From Actinoplanes cyaneus (GTDB lineage Bacteria > Actinomycetota > Actinomycetes > Mycobacteriales > Micromonosporaceae): a stretch of 64,000 nt of DNA. Positions 28,234 to 38,500 of this stretch are shown one piece after another; the first letter of the stretch is position 1; each line of letters starts with the position of its first letter. The notes under the pieces are model-generated. The model made no database searches. It was not told the DNA's origin and saw nothing but the letters and a program-made list of their open reading frames with translations. The stretch spans positions 58,701-122,700 of the forward strand of contig NZ_BOMH01000040.1 of NCBI RefSeq assembly GCF_016862095.1. Direction: 5' to 3'. A program made the translations under genes and the position numbers.

Positions 28234-29604
28234 TTAACCGGGGATCTTCTGGCTGGCGTCCGCCTTGCCGTCAGCGTCCACCGCCTTGGCCGTGCCGAGG
28301 CCCGCCAGGGCGAAGGCGCTGCCGCCGCCGGAACCCGCGGCCGGGGTGAAGTCGTAGGCCGACTCGCCGTGGGCGGTGATGTCGATGCCGCCGATCTCCG
28401 CCTCCTCGCTGACCCGCAGGAGCTTGAGCGACTTCAGGACCAGGGCGATGACGGCCGCGATGACCAGGGAGTAGACGGTGACCGCGGCGCTGCCGACGAA
28501 CTGCCGGCCGAGCTGGGTGAAGCCGCCGCCGTAGAAGAGGCCGTCCTTGCCGCCGAGCACGTCGGTGATGGCGCTGTTGGCGGTGTTGGTGGCGAAGAAG
28601 CCGATGGACAGCGAGCCGATCCAGCCACCGACGAAGTGCACGCCGACCACGTCGAGCGAGTCGTCGTAGCCCAGCTTGTACTTCAGGCCGACGGCCAGGG
28701 CGCACACCACACCGGCGATCAGGCCGAGCACCACGGCCGGCAGCGGGGCGATGAAGCCACAGGCCGGGGTGATGGCGACCAGGCCGGCGACGGCGCCGGA
28801 GGAGGCGCCGACCAGGGTGGGCTTGCGGTCCCGGATCCACTCGACGGCGACCCAGCCGACCAGGGCGGCGGCCGTGGCGAGCTGAGTGTTGACGAACGCG
28901 ACCCCGGTGACGCTGTCGACGGTCAGCTCGGAGCCGGCGTTGAAACCGAACCAGCCGAACCAGAGCAGGCCGGCGCCGAGGGCGACGAACGGGACGTTGT
29001 GCGGGCGCATGTTCTCCCGCGGCCAGCCGACCCGCTTGCCGAGCACCAGGATCACCCCGAGTGCGGCCGCGCCGGCGTTGATGTGGACCGCGGTGCCACC
29101 GGCGAAGTCGAGCGCGTGCAGCTTGGCGCCGATCCAGCCACCGCCCCAGACCCAGTGCGCGACCGGGACGTAGACCACGGTGAACCAGCCGATGGCGAAG
29201 AGCACCCAGCCGCCGAACTTGAGACGGTCCGAGAGCGCGCCGCTGATCAGGGCGACGGTGATGATGGCGAACATCATCTGGAAGGCCATGAAGACGTACA
29301 CCGGGATCTTGGTGGTGCCCCAGAGGTCACCGGCCCAGCTGATGTCGGTGCCGCCGTACTGGGTGAGGTTGCCGATGATGTTGTTCAGGCTCGCGTTGCC
29401 GCTGGCGCCGAAGGAGAGGCTGAAGCCGTAGAGCGCCCACAGCACGGAGATGATCCCGATGCTGGAGAAGCTCATCATCATCATGTTCAGGGTGCCCTTG
29501 GACCGGTTGAGGCCACCGTAGAAGAGCGCCAAGCCGGGGGTCATGAGCAAAACGAGCGCAGACGACAGGAGCAACCAGGCGGTATTGCCGGTATCGATCT
29601 CCAC
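28234..29604 (-). CDS. amtB: Ammonium transporter
   Basis: A 456-residue Amt channel with 11 membrane helices that conducts ammonium/ammonia. The twin pore histidines are in GGTAVHINAGAAAL and VVGVHFVGGWIG. Other signatures are NTAWLLLSSALVLLMTPGLA and ALFYGGLNRSKG near the N-terminus and GYDDSLDVVGVH. The tail is long and Gly/Ala-rich. The start is GTG at 29604 with GAGGAGG 7 bases upstream. First gene of the nitrogen operon; a GlnR-type site lies about 120 bases upstream. Confidence 0.97.
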   Translation of the reverse strand: MEIDTGNTAWLLLSSALVLLMTPGLALFYGGLNRSKGTLNMMMMSFSSIGIISVLWALYGFSLSFGASGNASLNNIIGNLTQYGGTDISWAGDLWGTTKIPVYVFMAFQMMFAIITVALISGALSDRLKFGGWVLFAIGWFTVVYVPVAHWVWGGGWIGAKLHALDFAGGTAVHINAGAAALGVILVLGKRVGWPRENMRPHNVPFVALGAGLLWFGWFGFNAGSELTVDSVTGVAFVNTQLATAAALVGWVAVEWIRDRKPTLVGASSGAVAGLVAITPACGFIAPLPAVVLGLIAGVVCALAVGLKYKLGYDDSLDVVGVHFVGGWIGSLSIGFFATNTANSAITDVLGGKDGLFYGGGFTQLGRQFVGSAAVTVYSLVIAAVIALVLKSLKLLRVSEEAEIGGIDITAHGESAYDFTPAAGSGGGSAFALAGLGTAKAVDADGKADASQKIPG

Positions 29605-29722
29605 GCTGCCTCCTCTCGGATTAGGTGTCCTCTCAACACGCGACCGAGGGGGCAGCATCGCCGTGTCGGCCGGTTCGACGCAGACTGTGTCGGCTGGCTG
29701 TTTCGAGCACGGTCTACGCGCG

Positions 29723-29759
29723 ATTTCCGGCGCGTCACGGGTTGTTTCCGACGTGTGAA
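29723..29759 (-). promoter_or_regulatory. Putative GlnR operator upstream of amtB
   Basis: Read on the minus strand: TTCAC-n6-GAAAC-n5-GTGAC-n6-GAAAT. The actinomycete GlnR box consists of gTnAC and GaAAC half-sites six bases apart in tandem. Both a/b half-site pairs have correct internal spacing; the gap between pairs is 5 rather than 6. It lies 119-155 bases before the amtB start and just after the kinase gene, fitting GlnR activation of amtB-glnK-glnD under low nitrogen. Confidence 0.7.
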
Positions 29760-29791
29760 GAAACTCTCACAACGCCATGATCAGCGGAGAT

Positions 29792-30589
29792 TCAGCGGAG
29801 TGCGTACTCCAGAGTGTGTCGTTCGTAATCCAGCAGCCGCAGATCACGCATCGGCCGGCGTAAATGGCCTTTGTGCACGATGCGGACGAAAGCCGGGTCG
29901 CCCGCGGCCGCCATCCGGCGGATGCCCTCGACGTGGTCGACGATCCGTTTCCTTATGGTGCGCACCAGGCGATGCCGGTCCCGCGGGATCAGCCCGTAGG
30001 CGTCGGCGAAGAGCCGCAGCCGGCGCGGCCGGTTCGGCCGCTTCCAGCCCAGCGTGTACGAGTCGCGGTCGCTGAACAGCGGCACCCAGGTCCACGCCGC
30101 GTACGCCACGTCGTAGATCCGGGAGCCGGGCGAGGCCAGGTCGAAGTCGATCAGGGCCAGCGTGCCGTCGGGCCGCCAGACCACGTTGTGCGGGGCGGCG
30201 TCGTGGTGACAGATCACCTCGGTGTCCGGCGGGGGCGGGCCGAACGAGCGCCAGACCGCGCCCGGCGGGGGCACGAACCCATACTGCGCGTCGTGGAACA
30301 TCCGCAGCATGGTCGCGACCGTGACCAGCGCCTCCTCGGTCACCCAGTGCGGGGCCAGTGGATATTCGCCGCACTCGCCGTCGAGGTAGGTGAGCACCTC
30401 GCGGCCCTTCTCGTCCATGCCCAGCGCACTGGGCGAGCCGGTGAACCCGACCCGCTCCAGATGGTTGAGCAACGCGTGGACGGCGGGCGTCCACGGCCCG
30501 GCGTTACGCCGGACCGTGTCGCCGATCCGGGACACCGTGCTGACGTTGCCACCGTGCAGCGGTATCTCGCGCAGCGGCTCCTGCGTCAC
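29792..30589 (-). CDS. Aminoglycoside phosphotransferase (APH)-fold kinase
   Basis: A 265-residue cytoplasmic kinase-like protein. The Brenner-type catalytic loop is ICHHDAAPHNVVW (catalytic Asp) and the metal-binding motif is LALIDFDLASPG. The N-terminal lobe is short, starting with HGGNVSTVSRIGDTVRR (ATP-binding strand region). Small-molecule kinase families with this fold include choline/homoserine/antibiotic kinases; the substrate is unknown. GTG start with GGAGG 6 bases upstream. It follows ftsY with a 41-base gap. Confidence 0.87.
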   Translation of the reverse strand: MTQEPLREIPLHGGNVSTVSRIGDTVRRNAGPWTPAVHALLNHLERVGFTGSPSALGMDEKGREVLTYLDGECGEYPLAPHWVTEEALVTVATMLRMFHDAQYGFVPPPGAVWRSFGPPPPDTEVICHHDAAPHNVVWRPDGTLALIDFDLASPGSRIYDVAYAAWTWVPLFSDRDSYTLGWKRPNRPRRLRLFADAYGLIPRDRHRLVRTIRKRIVDHVEGIRRMAAAGDPAFVRIVHKGHLRRPMRDLRLLDYERHTLEYALR

Positions 30590-30630
30590 CCACAGCCTCC
30601 CTGATACGTCCGCGTAACGTCCCTGTGAGA

Positions 30631-31776
30631 CTACGCGGTCTCGCCGAGGAGAGCCTCGACGAACGCCGCCGGCTCGAACGGGGCGAGGTCGTCGGGGCCC
30701 TCGCCGAGCCCCACCAGCTTGACCGGAATTCCCAGTTTGCGCTGTACGGCGATGACGATGCCCCCCTTCGCGGTGCCGTCGAGCTTGGTGAGCACCACAC
30801 CCGTGACGTCCACCACCTCGGTGAAGACGCGGGCCTGCTCCAGCCCGTTCTGTCCGGTTGTGGCGTCCAGCACGAGCAGCGTCTCGTCGACCGGGCCGTG
30901 CTTCTCCACGACCCGCTTGACCTTGCCCAGCTCGTCCATCAGGCCGACCTTGTTCTGCAGGCGGCCGGCGGTGTCGACCAGGACGGTGTCGATGCCGGTC
31001 TCGATGCCGCGCTTGACGGCGTCGAACGCCACGCTCGCCGGGTCGCCGCCCTCGGGGCCGCGGACCGTCTCGGCGCCGACCCGCTCACCCCAGGTGGCCA
31101 GCTGCTCGGCGGCCGCGGCCCGGAAGGTGTCGGCCGCGCCGAACAGCACCGTGCGGCCGTCGGCGATCAGCACCCGGCCGATCTTCCCGCAGGTGGTGGT
31201 CTTGCCGGCGCCGTTGACGCCGACGACCATGACGACCGCCGGGCGGCCGTCGTGCGGCGTCGTCCGCAGGCTCCGGTCGAGATCCGGCTCGAGCGCCGAC
31301 ACCAGCTCCTCGGCGAGCTGCTCGCGCACCCCGGCCACGGTCCGCGTGCCGAGGATCCGGACGCGCTCCTTGAGCCGCTCGACGATCACCTGGGTGGCTT
31401 CGACCCCGACGTCGGCGGTGATCAGGCTGTCCTCGATCTCCTCCCAGTCGTCCTCCTCCAGGTGGTCCCGGGAGAGGACGGTGAGCAGGCCACGACCGAG
31501 CGCGCTCTGCGAGCGGGCCAGGCGGGCACGCAGCCGGACCAGGCGGCCGGCGGTGGGCTCCGGGGTCTCGACGACCGGGGGCGCCACCTCCTCCTCGACC
31601 TCGGCGACCGGTTCCTCGGCCGGGGCGACCAGGGGCGGGAGCTCTTCCTCGACGGCGGGCACCTGGGGCACCGGCGTCGGCGGAAGCTCCTTGCGGCGCA
31701 TCCGGGGCACGACGAGCCCGACCGCGCCCACGATCAGGACGACGAGCAGGATCACTGCGGCGACCACGTATTCCAT
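30631..31776 (-). CDS. ftsY: SRP receptor FtsY
   Basis: A 381-residue GTPase, the membrane receptor for SRP (ffh at 5.5 kb). It has an N-terminal membrane helix (MEYVVAAVILLVVLIVGAVG), a Pro/Glu-rich acidic linker (30-75), an N domain, and a G domain with VVGVNGAGKTTTCGKI, DTAGRLQNK and TKLDGTAKGG. The membrane-anchored form is typical of actinomycetes. The ATG at 31776 gives the helix at the very N-terminus; the longer frame adds unrelated sequence. Confidence 0.97.
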   Translation of the reverse strand: MEYVVAAVILLVVLIVGAVGLVVPRMRRKELPPTPVPQVPAVEEELPPLVAPAEEPVAEVEEEVAPPVVETPEPTAGRLVRLRARLARSQSALGRGLLTVLSRDHLEEDDWEEIEDSLITADVGVEATQVIVERLKERVRILGTRTVAGVREQLAEELVSALEPDLDRSLRTTPHDGRPAVVMVVGVNGAGKTTTCGKIGRVLIADGRTVLFGAADTFRAAAAEQLATWGERVGAETVRGPEGGDPASVAFDAVKRGIETGIDTVLVDTAGRLQNKVGLMDELGKVKRVVEKHGPVDETLLVLDATTGQNGLEQARVFTEVVDVTGVVLTKLDGTAKGGIVIAVQRKLGIPVKLVGLGEGPDDLAPFEPAAFVEALLGETA

Positions 31777-31898
31777 GCCGAAATCCTGACAGATGCGCCG
31801 TCCGGCCGTGGCGTGGGCCACGTACTGGCCATTCCTGGCACTCATTGGGAAGTATGTGGGCACCCCCGAGAACCAGCTTGGAAGGCCGGTGCCGTTCA

Positions 31899-33581
31899 GT
31901 GACCGCGCAATTGCTCATCGGACCACTGCTACGCCGGGTCACCGGCGACCGCGCCACCATCTGGGTGGAGACCAGTGCGCCCACCACCGTCCGGGTCGAG
32001 GCCGAGGGCGGGGCGTCCGGGTCCGCTCCGACCTTCTGCGCGTACGGGCACCACTACGCCCTGATCGTGGTCAGCGGCCTGGCGCCGGGGTCCTGGCACT
32101 CGTACCGGGTGCTGCTCGAGGACCATGAGGTGTGGCCGGTGGCCGGCTCGCCGTACCCGCCGTCGGTGATCCGCACCCGGGCCGCCGACGACGCGGACCA
32201 GCCGGTCAGCCTGCTCTTCGGCTCGTGCCGGCAGGCCACCCCGCAGGCCACCGGCCGTCAGCTGCCGCCGGACGCGCTGGACGCGTACGCCCGCCGCCTG
32301 ATGGCCGATCCGGATCACCGGCCGGACCTGCTGGTGCTGCTCGGTGACCAGGTCTACGCCGACGAGACCTCACACAAGGTGCGCCGCTTCCTGCGCCGCA
32401 ACCGCCCGGCCGGCCACGACGGCCCGGCCGACCAGGTGATCACGTTCGAGGAGTACACGAAGCTCTACCTGGAGTCGTGGCGGGACCCCGAGGTCCGCTG
32501 GCTGTTCTCCACCGTGCCGAGCGTCATGATCTTCGACGACCACGAGATCATCGACGACTGGAACACCTCGGCCTCCTGGCGCGCCGACATGGCCCGCGAG
32601 CCCTGGTGGCGGGAGCGGATCTCGGCCGGTCTCGCCTCGTACTGGGTCTACCAGCACCTGGGCAACCTGAGCCCGGACGAGCTGGACGCCGACCCGCTCT
32701 ACCAGAAGGTGTCAGCCGCCGAGGACGCCACCGACCTGCTGCACGACTTCGGGCTCGGCGTGGACGATCCCGGCTCGGCGGAGAACACCGACCAGCCGTA
32801 CCAGTGGAGCTTCGCCCTGGATCTGGGCCGCACCCGCCTGGTGGTGCTGGACAACCGCTGCAACCGCGTCCTCACCCCGGGCGCCCGGGCGATGCTGCCG
32901 GCCGCCGAGTGGGACTGGTTCATCAGCCAGGCCCACGGCGACTACGACCACCTGGTCGTCGGGTCGTCCCTGCCGTGGCTGATGCCGCCCGCCATCCACC
33001 ACCTGGAGGCGTGGAACGAGAAGGTGTCCGAGTCCCGCCGCTCGCGGCGCTGGGCCGCGTTCGGGGAGAAGGTGCGGCGCGCGTTCGACCTGGAGCACTG
33101 GGCCGCGTTCGGGAAGTCGTTCGACGCGCTCGGCGAGCTGTTCCGGCGCCTCGGCGAGGGTGGCGTGGGCGCGCCCGGGCACCGGGTCGGCGCCGGCGGC
33201 GCGTATGCCGCTCCCGCGTCGATCAGCGTGCTCTCCGGGGACGTGCACCACTCGTACGTGGCAAGGGCCGAGTTCGGGCACGCCATGGCCACCCCGGTGA
33301 TGCAGCTCACCTGCTCGCCGATCCACAACGAGGTGCCGCTGCCGCTGCGGCCGCTGATGCGCGTCGCCTGGCTGCCGCCGGTCACCCGGGCGGTCCGCGG
33401 GCTCGCGAAGTCCGCGGGGGCGAGCAAGCCGCTGGTCCGGTGGAAGCGACTGTCCGGGCCGTACTTCGGCAACGCCATCGGGACGCTCTCCCTCGACGGC
33501 CGGCACGCACAGGCGCTGATCGAGGGCACCACCAAGGACGGCAGGCTGCACGAGGTGGTGGCGGCCGAGTACCAGCCGTGA
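31899..33581 (+). CDS. PhoD-like alkaline phosphatase family protein
   Basis: A 560-residue metallophosphatase. Metal-ligand motifs: LFGSCRQATP, LVLLGDQVYADE, MIFDDHEIIDDWN and SVLSGDVHHSYVA, the set of the PhoD phosphodiesterase/phosphatase family. An N-terminal beta-rich domain (1-100) precedes the catalytic core. There is no clear signal or Tat peptide, so it may be cytoplasmic, unlike classic PhoD. The GTG at 31899 (VTAQLLIGPLLRRVTGDRAT) was chosen because the upstream part of the frame is not protein-like. Divergent from ftsY. Confidence 0.9.
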   Translation: MTAQLLIGPLLRRVTGDRATIWVETSAPTTVRVEAEGGASGSAPTFCAYGHHYALIVVSGLAPGSWHSYRVLLEDHEVWPVAGSPYPPSVIRTRAADDADQPVSLLFGSCRQATPQATGRQLPPDALDAYARRLMADPDHRPDLLVLLGDQVYADETSHKVRRFLRRNRPAGHDGPADQVITFEEYTKLYLESWRDPEVRWLFSTVPSVMIFDDHEIIDDWNTSASWRADMAREPWWRERISAGLASYWVYQHLGNLSPDELDADPLYQKVSAAEDATDLLHDFGLGVDDPGSAENTDQPYQWSFALDLGRTRLVVLDNRCNRVLTPGARAMLPAAEWDWFISQAHGDYDHLVVGSSLPWLMPPAIHHLEAWNEKVSESRRSRRWAAFGEKVRRAFDLEHWAAFGKSFDALGELFRRLGEGGVGAPGHRVGAGGAYAAPASISVLSGDVHHSYVARAEFGHAMATPVMQLTCSPIHNEVPLPLRPLMRVAWLPPVTRAVRGLAKSAGASKPLVRWKRLSGPYFGNAIGTLSLDGRHAQALIEGTTKDGRLHEVVAAEYQP

Positions 33582-33623
33582 AATGCGTGGCGGCGCGAGC
33601 GTGGCTGCACCAGGATGACGGCG

Positions 33624-34148
33624 ATGACTACCTGGACCGCGCCCGAGGCGCAACGAGTGACCGAGCCGATGACCGGCGACGAGCGGCCCATGCTGCAGGG
33701 CTGGCTCGACTGGCACCGGCAGACGCTGCTGCACAAGTGCGCCGGCCTGACCGCCGAGCAGCTCAGGATCACGGCCGTCGAGCCGTCGAGTCTGAGCCTG
33801 CTCGGCCTGGTCCGGCACATGGCCGAGGTGGAGCGCTGGTGGTTCCGCAACCGGGTCTGCCAGGACGCCACCGCCACGGAGATCTACTGCACCGACGACA
33901 ACTCCGACGGTGACTTCGACGACGTGGCCGGCGCCGACGCCGAGGCGGATTTCGCCACCTTCCACGAGGAGGTCCGGCTCGCCGACGCGGCGGTGGCCGG
34001 GCTGCCGCTGGACCACGAGTTCTCCGGCCGCAACGTCCACACGATCAGCCTCCGCTGGGCCTACCTCCACATGATCGAGGAGTACGCCCGGCACAACGGC
34101 CACGCCGACCTGCTCCGCGAGCGCATCGACGGCCTGACCGGGGCCTGA
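33624..34148 (+). CDS. DinB family protein (DUF664)
   Basis: A 174-residue four-helix-bundle protein of the DinB/DUF664 superfamily, many members of which are metal-dependent thiol transferases (mycothiol-linked in actinomycetes). Candidate metal His are in LLGLVRHMAEVERWWF and HMIEEYARHNGHADLLRER. The ATG at 33624 has AGGA 8 bases upstream; the ATG three codons earlier has no room for a ribosome site. It is 42 bases after the phosphatase gene, so perhaps co-transcribed. Confidence 0.88.
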   Translation: MTTWTAPEAQRVTEPMTGDERPMLQGWLDWHRQTLLHKCAGLTAEQLRITAVEPSSLSLLGLVRHMAEVERWWFRNRVCQDATATEIYCTDDNSDGDFDDVAGADAEADFATFHEEVRLADAAVAGLPLDHEFSGRNVHTISLRWAYLHMIEEYARHNGHADLLRERIDGLTGA

Positions 34149-34153
34149 CTCTC

Positions 34154-34810
34154 TCAGTCGCCGAGGTGCGGGATCGTGGACTTGCCCTGGTCCCGCACGG
34201 TGAACGCGGTCAGGCCGTCGCCCTCCCCGCTCTCCTGAGCGATGACCTTGCCGTCGCTGGTGGCGAGCACGAACAGGCCACCGACCTCGATCAGCACGCC
34301 TTTGCCGTCCTCCGCCTTCGGGAAGGTGAAGACCTGATCCTGTTTCCCGGCGTCGCAGGCGACGGTCTTCAACTGCAGTTGCGCGCTGCCGCCCGGCGAG
34401 TGCACCGACAGGCACCACGGCTCGCCGCCCTCGATCAGCTTGGCGGTCTGGATCAGGTACTTGTCGCCGCCGGGCTTGACCGGAGTGGTCACGAACAGCG
34501 CCGGGTCCTCCAGGTGGTCGGTCAGCGTCACGATGCCACCGGACCCCACCGTCAGCAGTTGCTGCCCACCGGACTGCACGGTGCCGAAGGTGAACTGCCG
34601 TCCGCCCTGGATCGAGGCGCCCGGCCCGACCGGCGCGAACCCGGCCGGAGCGCTGGGGGTGCCGCCGCTCTCGACGGGCGCGCTGGTGCTGACCGGCGCC
34701 GAGCCGGGGGCCGGGCTCGTGGCCGGCGCGGCCGTGGTGCCCGACGAGGAACACGCGGTGGCGCCCAGGGCGATCAGGCAACTCCCGGCGAGCAGGGCGA
34801 TCTTCGACAT
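34154..34810 (-). CDS. Putative secreted lipoprotein
   Basis: A 218-residue protein with a lipoprotein signal (MSKIALLAGSCLIALGATAC, lipobox Cys at 20) followed by a Ser/Thr/Pro/Ala-rich linker to about residue 60. The folded part has WCLSVHSPGGSAQLQLKTVA and DQVFTFPKAEDG, which faintly resemble ricin-type beta-trefoil repeats, but no confident family is seen. It is convergent with the DinB gene, with only 5 bases between stops. Confidence 0.78.
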   Translation of the reverse strand: MSKIALLAGSCLIALGATACSSSGTTAAPATSPAPGSAPVSTSAPVESGGTPSAPAGFAPVGPGASIQGGRQFTFGTVQSGGQQLLTVGSGGIVTLTDHLEDPALFVTTPVKPGGDKYLIQTAKLIEGGEPWCLSVHSPGGSAQLQLKTVACDAGKQDQVFTFPKAEDGKGVLIEVGGLFVLATSDGKVIAQESGEGDGLTAFTVRDQGKSTIPHLGD

Positions 34811-34901
34811 GTCGATCCTTCCGGACAGGCGTGCCCCGATGGCACTCCGTCATCTTGGACGGTCCGCCCCGGCCCCTCGTTCCGCGAACGCGGGGGCGGC
34901 A

Positions 34902-35516
34902 TCAATCCGGGAGATCAAGGGCCTTCCGGAGGTACGGCACGTGTTCCGGCCCGGTCCACCGGTAGGCGGACAGTCCCGCCACCCGCGCTCCCCGGATCAC
35001 CCGGTCGTCGTCGTCCACGAAGAGCACGTGCTTGGGCACCTCCCGGATCGCCAGGCAGGCCTGCTGGAAGAACTCCGGGGCCGGCTTGTGCACCTTCATC
35101 TCCCACGAGCTGAGGACGAAGTCCACCTCGCCGGTGAGGCCGAGCGCGTCCAGGTCGCCGCGGAGCCGGTCGGTGGCGTTCGTGGCCAGCCCGACCTTGC
35201 GGCCGGCGGCACGCACGCCCCGGACGAACTCCAGCGCCTGCGGGTCGACCTCGCCCCGGTACGCCTGCCACTCGGCGACCGCGGCGGACGCCTCCGGCCC
35301 GTCGAGCGGCAGCCGGCTCGCGACCAGGCCCATCCACTCCTCGTCGGAGATCTCACCGGCCATCGCGGGGCGGTAGATGTCCCACGACATCGAGGTCTCC
35401 AGCAGGGCGGCCGGTTTCAGCCCGTACTTCACCTCGACGGCGATCATCGGGGCCGGGTCCCAGCGGCGCAGCACGCCGTCCAGGTCGATGAGCAGGGCCC
35501 GGGCGCGGTCGCGCAT
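34902..35516 (-). CDS. HAD-superfamily hydrolase
   Basis: A 204-residue HAD-IA phosphatase-like protein. Motif I LLIDLDGVLRRW (nucleophile and acid Asp), motif II GLATNATDR, motif III Lys in VHKPAPEFF, and motif IV VLFVDDDDRVIRGA are all intact. A small helical cap lies between motifs I and II. Substrate unknown. It starts 7 bases after the smc stop and so is probably translated with it. Confidence 0.9.
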   Translation of the reverse strand: MRDRARALLIDLDGVLRRWDPAPMIAVEVKYGLKPAALLETSMSWDIYRPAMAGEISDEEWMGLVASRLPLDGPEASAAVAEWQAYRGEVDPQALEFVRGVRAAGRKVGLATNATDRLRGDLDALGLTGEVDFVLSSWEMKVHKPAPEFFQQACLAIREVPKHVLFVDDDDRVIRGARVAGLSAYRWTGPEHVPYLRKALDLPD

Positions 35517-35523
35517 AAGTTAC

Positions 35524-38500
35524 CTAGTCCTCTGGTTCGCGGTTCAGGCGTTGACTGATCACCTGGGTGACGCCGGCTCGCATGGTCACGCCGTACAGCG
35601 CGTCCGCGACCTCCATGGTCCGCTTCTGGTGCGTGATGATCAGCAGCTGGCTCTTCTCCCGAAGTTGCTGGAAGAGCGTAATCAACCGGCCCAGGTTGAC
35701 GTCGTCGAGGGCCGCCTCGACCTCGTCCATGATGTAGAAGGGCGACGGGCGGGCCCGGAAGATCGCGCAGAGCATGGCGACCGCGGTCAGCGAGCGCTCA
35801 CCACCGGAGAGCAGCGACAACCGCTTGATCTTCTTCCCCGGCGGACGGGCCTCCACCTCGACGCCGGTGGTGAGCATGTCCTCCGGGTCGGTCAGGATCA
35901 GCCGGCCCTCGCCGCCCGGGAAGAGCACTTGGAACACCTGCTGGAACTCACGGGCGGTGTCCTCGAACGCCGACGTGAACACCTCGAGGATCCGGTCGTC
36001 CACGTCCTTGACCACGGTGAGCAGGTCCTTGCGGGTCGCCTTCAGGTCCTCCAGCTGGTCGGAGAGGAACTTGTACCGTTCCTCCAGCGCGGCGAACTCC
36101 TCCAGCGCCAGCGGATTGACCTTGCCCAGCAAAGTCAGGTCACGCTCGGCCTTGTTGGCCCGCTTCTCCTGCGTCGGCCGGTGGAACGGCACCGGCTCCG
36201 GGGAGGGCTTGCCGTCCTTCTCGGCCGCCGCCACCTCCGCCTGCGTCGGCGGGACGAGCTGCTCCGGCCCGTACTCACTGATCAGCGTCTCGACGTCGAG
36301 CGAGAAGTCCTCGGCGGCCTTCGCCTCCAGCTGCTCGATACGCATCCGCTGCTCGGCCCGGGCCATCTCGTCGCGGTGCACCTCGCTGGTGAGCCGCTCC
36401 AGCTCCGTCACCAGGCGCTTCGCCGTGGCCCGCACCTCCTGCAGCTCGGCCTCGCGGCTGGTGCGCTCGTGCGCGATCCGGTCCCGCTCCTGCGCCGCGG
36501 CGGTGACCGAGACGGCGACCCGCATCAGGGCGGTGTGCGCGCCGGCCGCGACCGCACGGGCGATCTCGGCGCCGCGGGCGCGGGCCGCGCGACGGGCCGC
36601 GGCGCGCTCGCGGGCCTGCCGCTCCTGGTTGGCCTGACGCAGCAGCGAGTCGGCACGGCCGGCGATCGAGGAGACCCGCTCCTCGGCGGTGCGCACCGCG
36701 AGCCGGACCTCCATCTCGTTCTGCCGGGCCTGGGGCACGAGCGCGGCCAGCCGGTCGCGCTCCTCCGTCGACGGCTCCTCGTCGATCGGGGAGTCCTCGG
36801 CCAGGCGCAGCCGCTCCTCCAGCTCGGCGACCCGCATCAGGTCCGCCTCCCGGGCGGCCTCCGCCTTCTGCCGGGACGCGCCGAGCCGCTCGCTCTCCGC
36901 CTTCGCCGAGCGCGCGCCGGCACCCAGCTCGGCGAGCCGGCGGGCGGCGGCGTTGCGCTCCCCCTCGGCGGCCCGCTTCGCCTGCGCGGCGACGCTGACG
37001 GCCTGCTTCAGCTCGGCGACCTGGGCCCGTACCTCGGAAAGCTGCTCCTTGATCTCGGCGATGCGCTCCTCGGCGGCGGCGCGCCCGGCCCTCGCCTCGT
37101 CGACCGCCGCCTGCACCTCGATGTAGCTGGTGGCCTTCGCCGAGCCGCCGGCCGCCGCGTAGGCGCCGAGGACGTCGCCCTCCGGGGTCACCACGCGCAG
37201 CTCGGCGTTCGTGGCGACCAGCGCGGTGGCCGCGGCCAGATCCGGCACCAGCACGACGTCGCGCAGCGCGCGGTTGAGCGCCGGGCGGATCTGCTCCGGG
37301 CAGTCGATCACATCGGGCGCCCAGGTCGCGCCCTCCGGCAGAGCCGGGCGCAGCGTGTCCAGCGGGCCCTGCAGTCCGGGCCCGGCCGGGGCGGCGATGA
37401 TCAGCGAGGCCCGGCCGGCGTCGGCGATCTTGAGGGTACGGACGGCCTCCACCGCCTCGTCCAGACTCGCCAGCGCGACCGAGTCGGCGAGCGTGTCCAG
37501 CGCCGCGGCCAGCGCCGTCTCGTGCCCCGCGCGGACCGTCAGCATCGACGCCAGGCTGCCGAGCAGACCGGGCACCTGGCCGGTCTTCGCCAGCAGCGCG
37601 CCCGCGCCGTCCTTACGTTTCAGGCCGAGCGCGAGCGCCTCCTCACGGGCCTTGAGGCTGGCCGCGTCCTTCTCCGCGGCCCGCTCCGCGTCGGACAGCT
37701 CGCGGACCACCGCGGCGGCCTTGTCGTGCGCGGCCACCGCCTCGTCGTGCTTGGCGTCCAGGTCGGCGTTGTCCCGGTCGGCGTCGGAGGACTCGGCGGC
37801 GACCACGTCGACCTCGGCCTGCGCCGCCTCGGCCCGCATCAGCGCGTCCTCGTGCGCGGCCGCCAGGCGCTCGATCTCCTCGGCGGCGCTCGTCGTCCGG
37901 GCGCGCGCGGCGTTCACGTTGCCGACCAGCTTCGCCAGGCCCTCCCGGCGGTCGGCGATCGCCTTCGCGGCGGCCCGCAGCTCACCCTCCGCGGCGGCCA
38001 GCTGACGCTCCAGCTCCTGACGGTGCTCGACCGCCTCGGCCAGGCGCATCTGGTCCTCGGTGAGCGCCTCGCGCAGCTCCTCCTCCTGCTCGCGGACCCG
38101 CTCGGCCTCGGCCTCCAGCATCTCCGGGTCGCGGCCCGGACGCTCGTCGTCAGGCGTGGCGGCCAGGTGCCGCAACCGCTCGGTGGCCAGCTGCTCGGTC
38201 GACCGGAACCGCTCCTGCAGAGCGGACAGCTTGTACCAGGTGTCCTGCGCGGCCTGCAGCAGCGGCGCGTCCTCGGCGTGGGCGAACTCCAGATCCGCGA
38301 GCATCCGCTGGACCTCGCGGTTCTCCTCCTCCACCTCGCCGCGCCGGGTACGCATCGCGGACTCGTCCGCGATCTCCTTGTCCAGCGTCGTGCGCAGCGT
38401 GAACAGGTCGTCGGCGAGCAGGCGCAGCCGCGCGTCCCGCAGGTCGGCCTGGATGCCGGCGGCGCGCCGGGCCACCTCGGCCTGCCGGCCCAGCGGCTTC

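Noticed and set aside
29792..30589. Antibiotic-resistance aminoglycoside phosphotransferase
   Set aside because: Only the general APH fold is visible; the neighbourhood is housekeeping and nothing indicates an antibiotic substrate.
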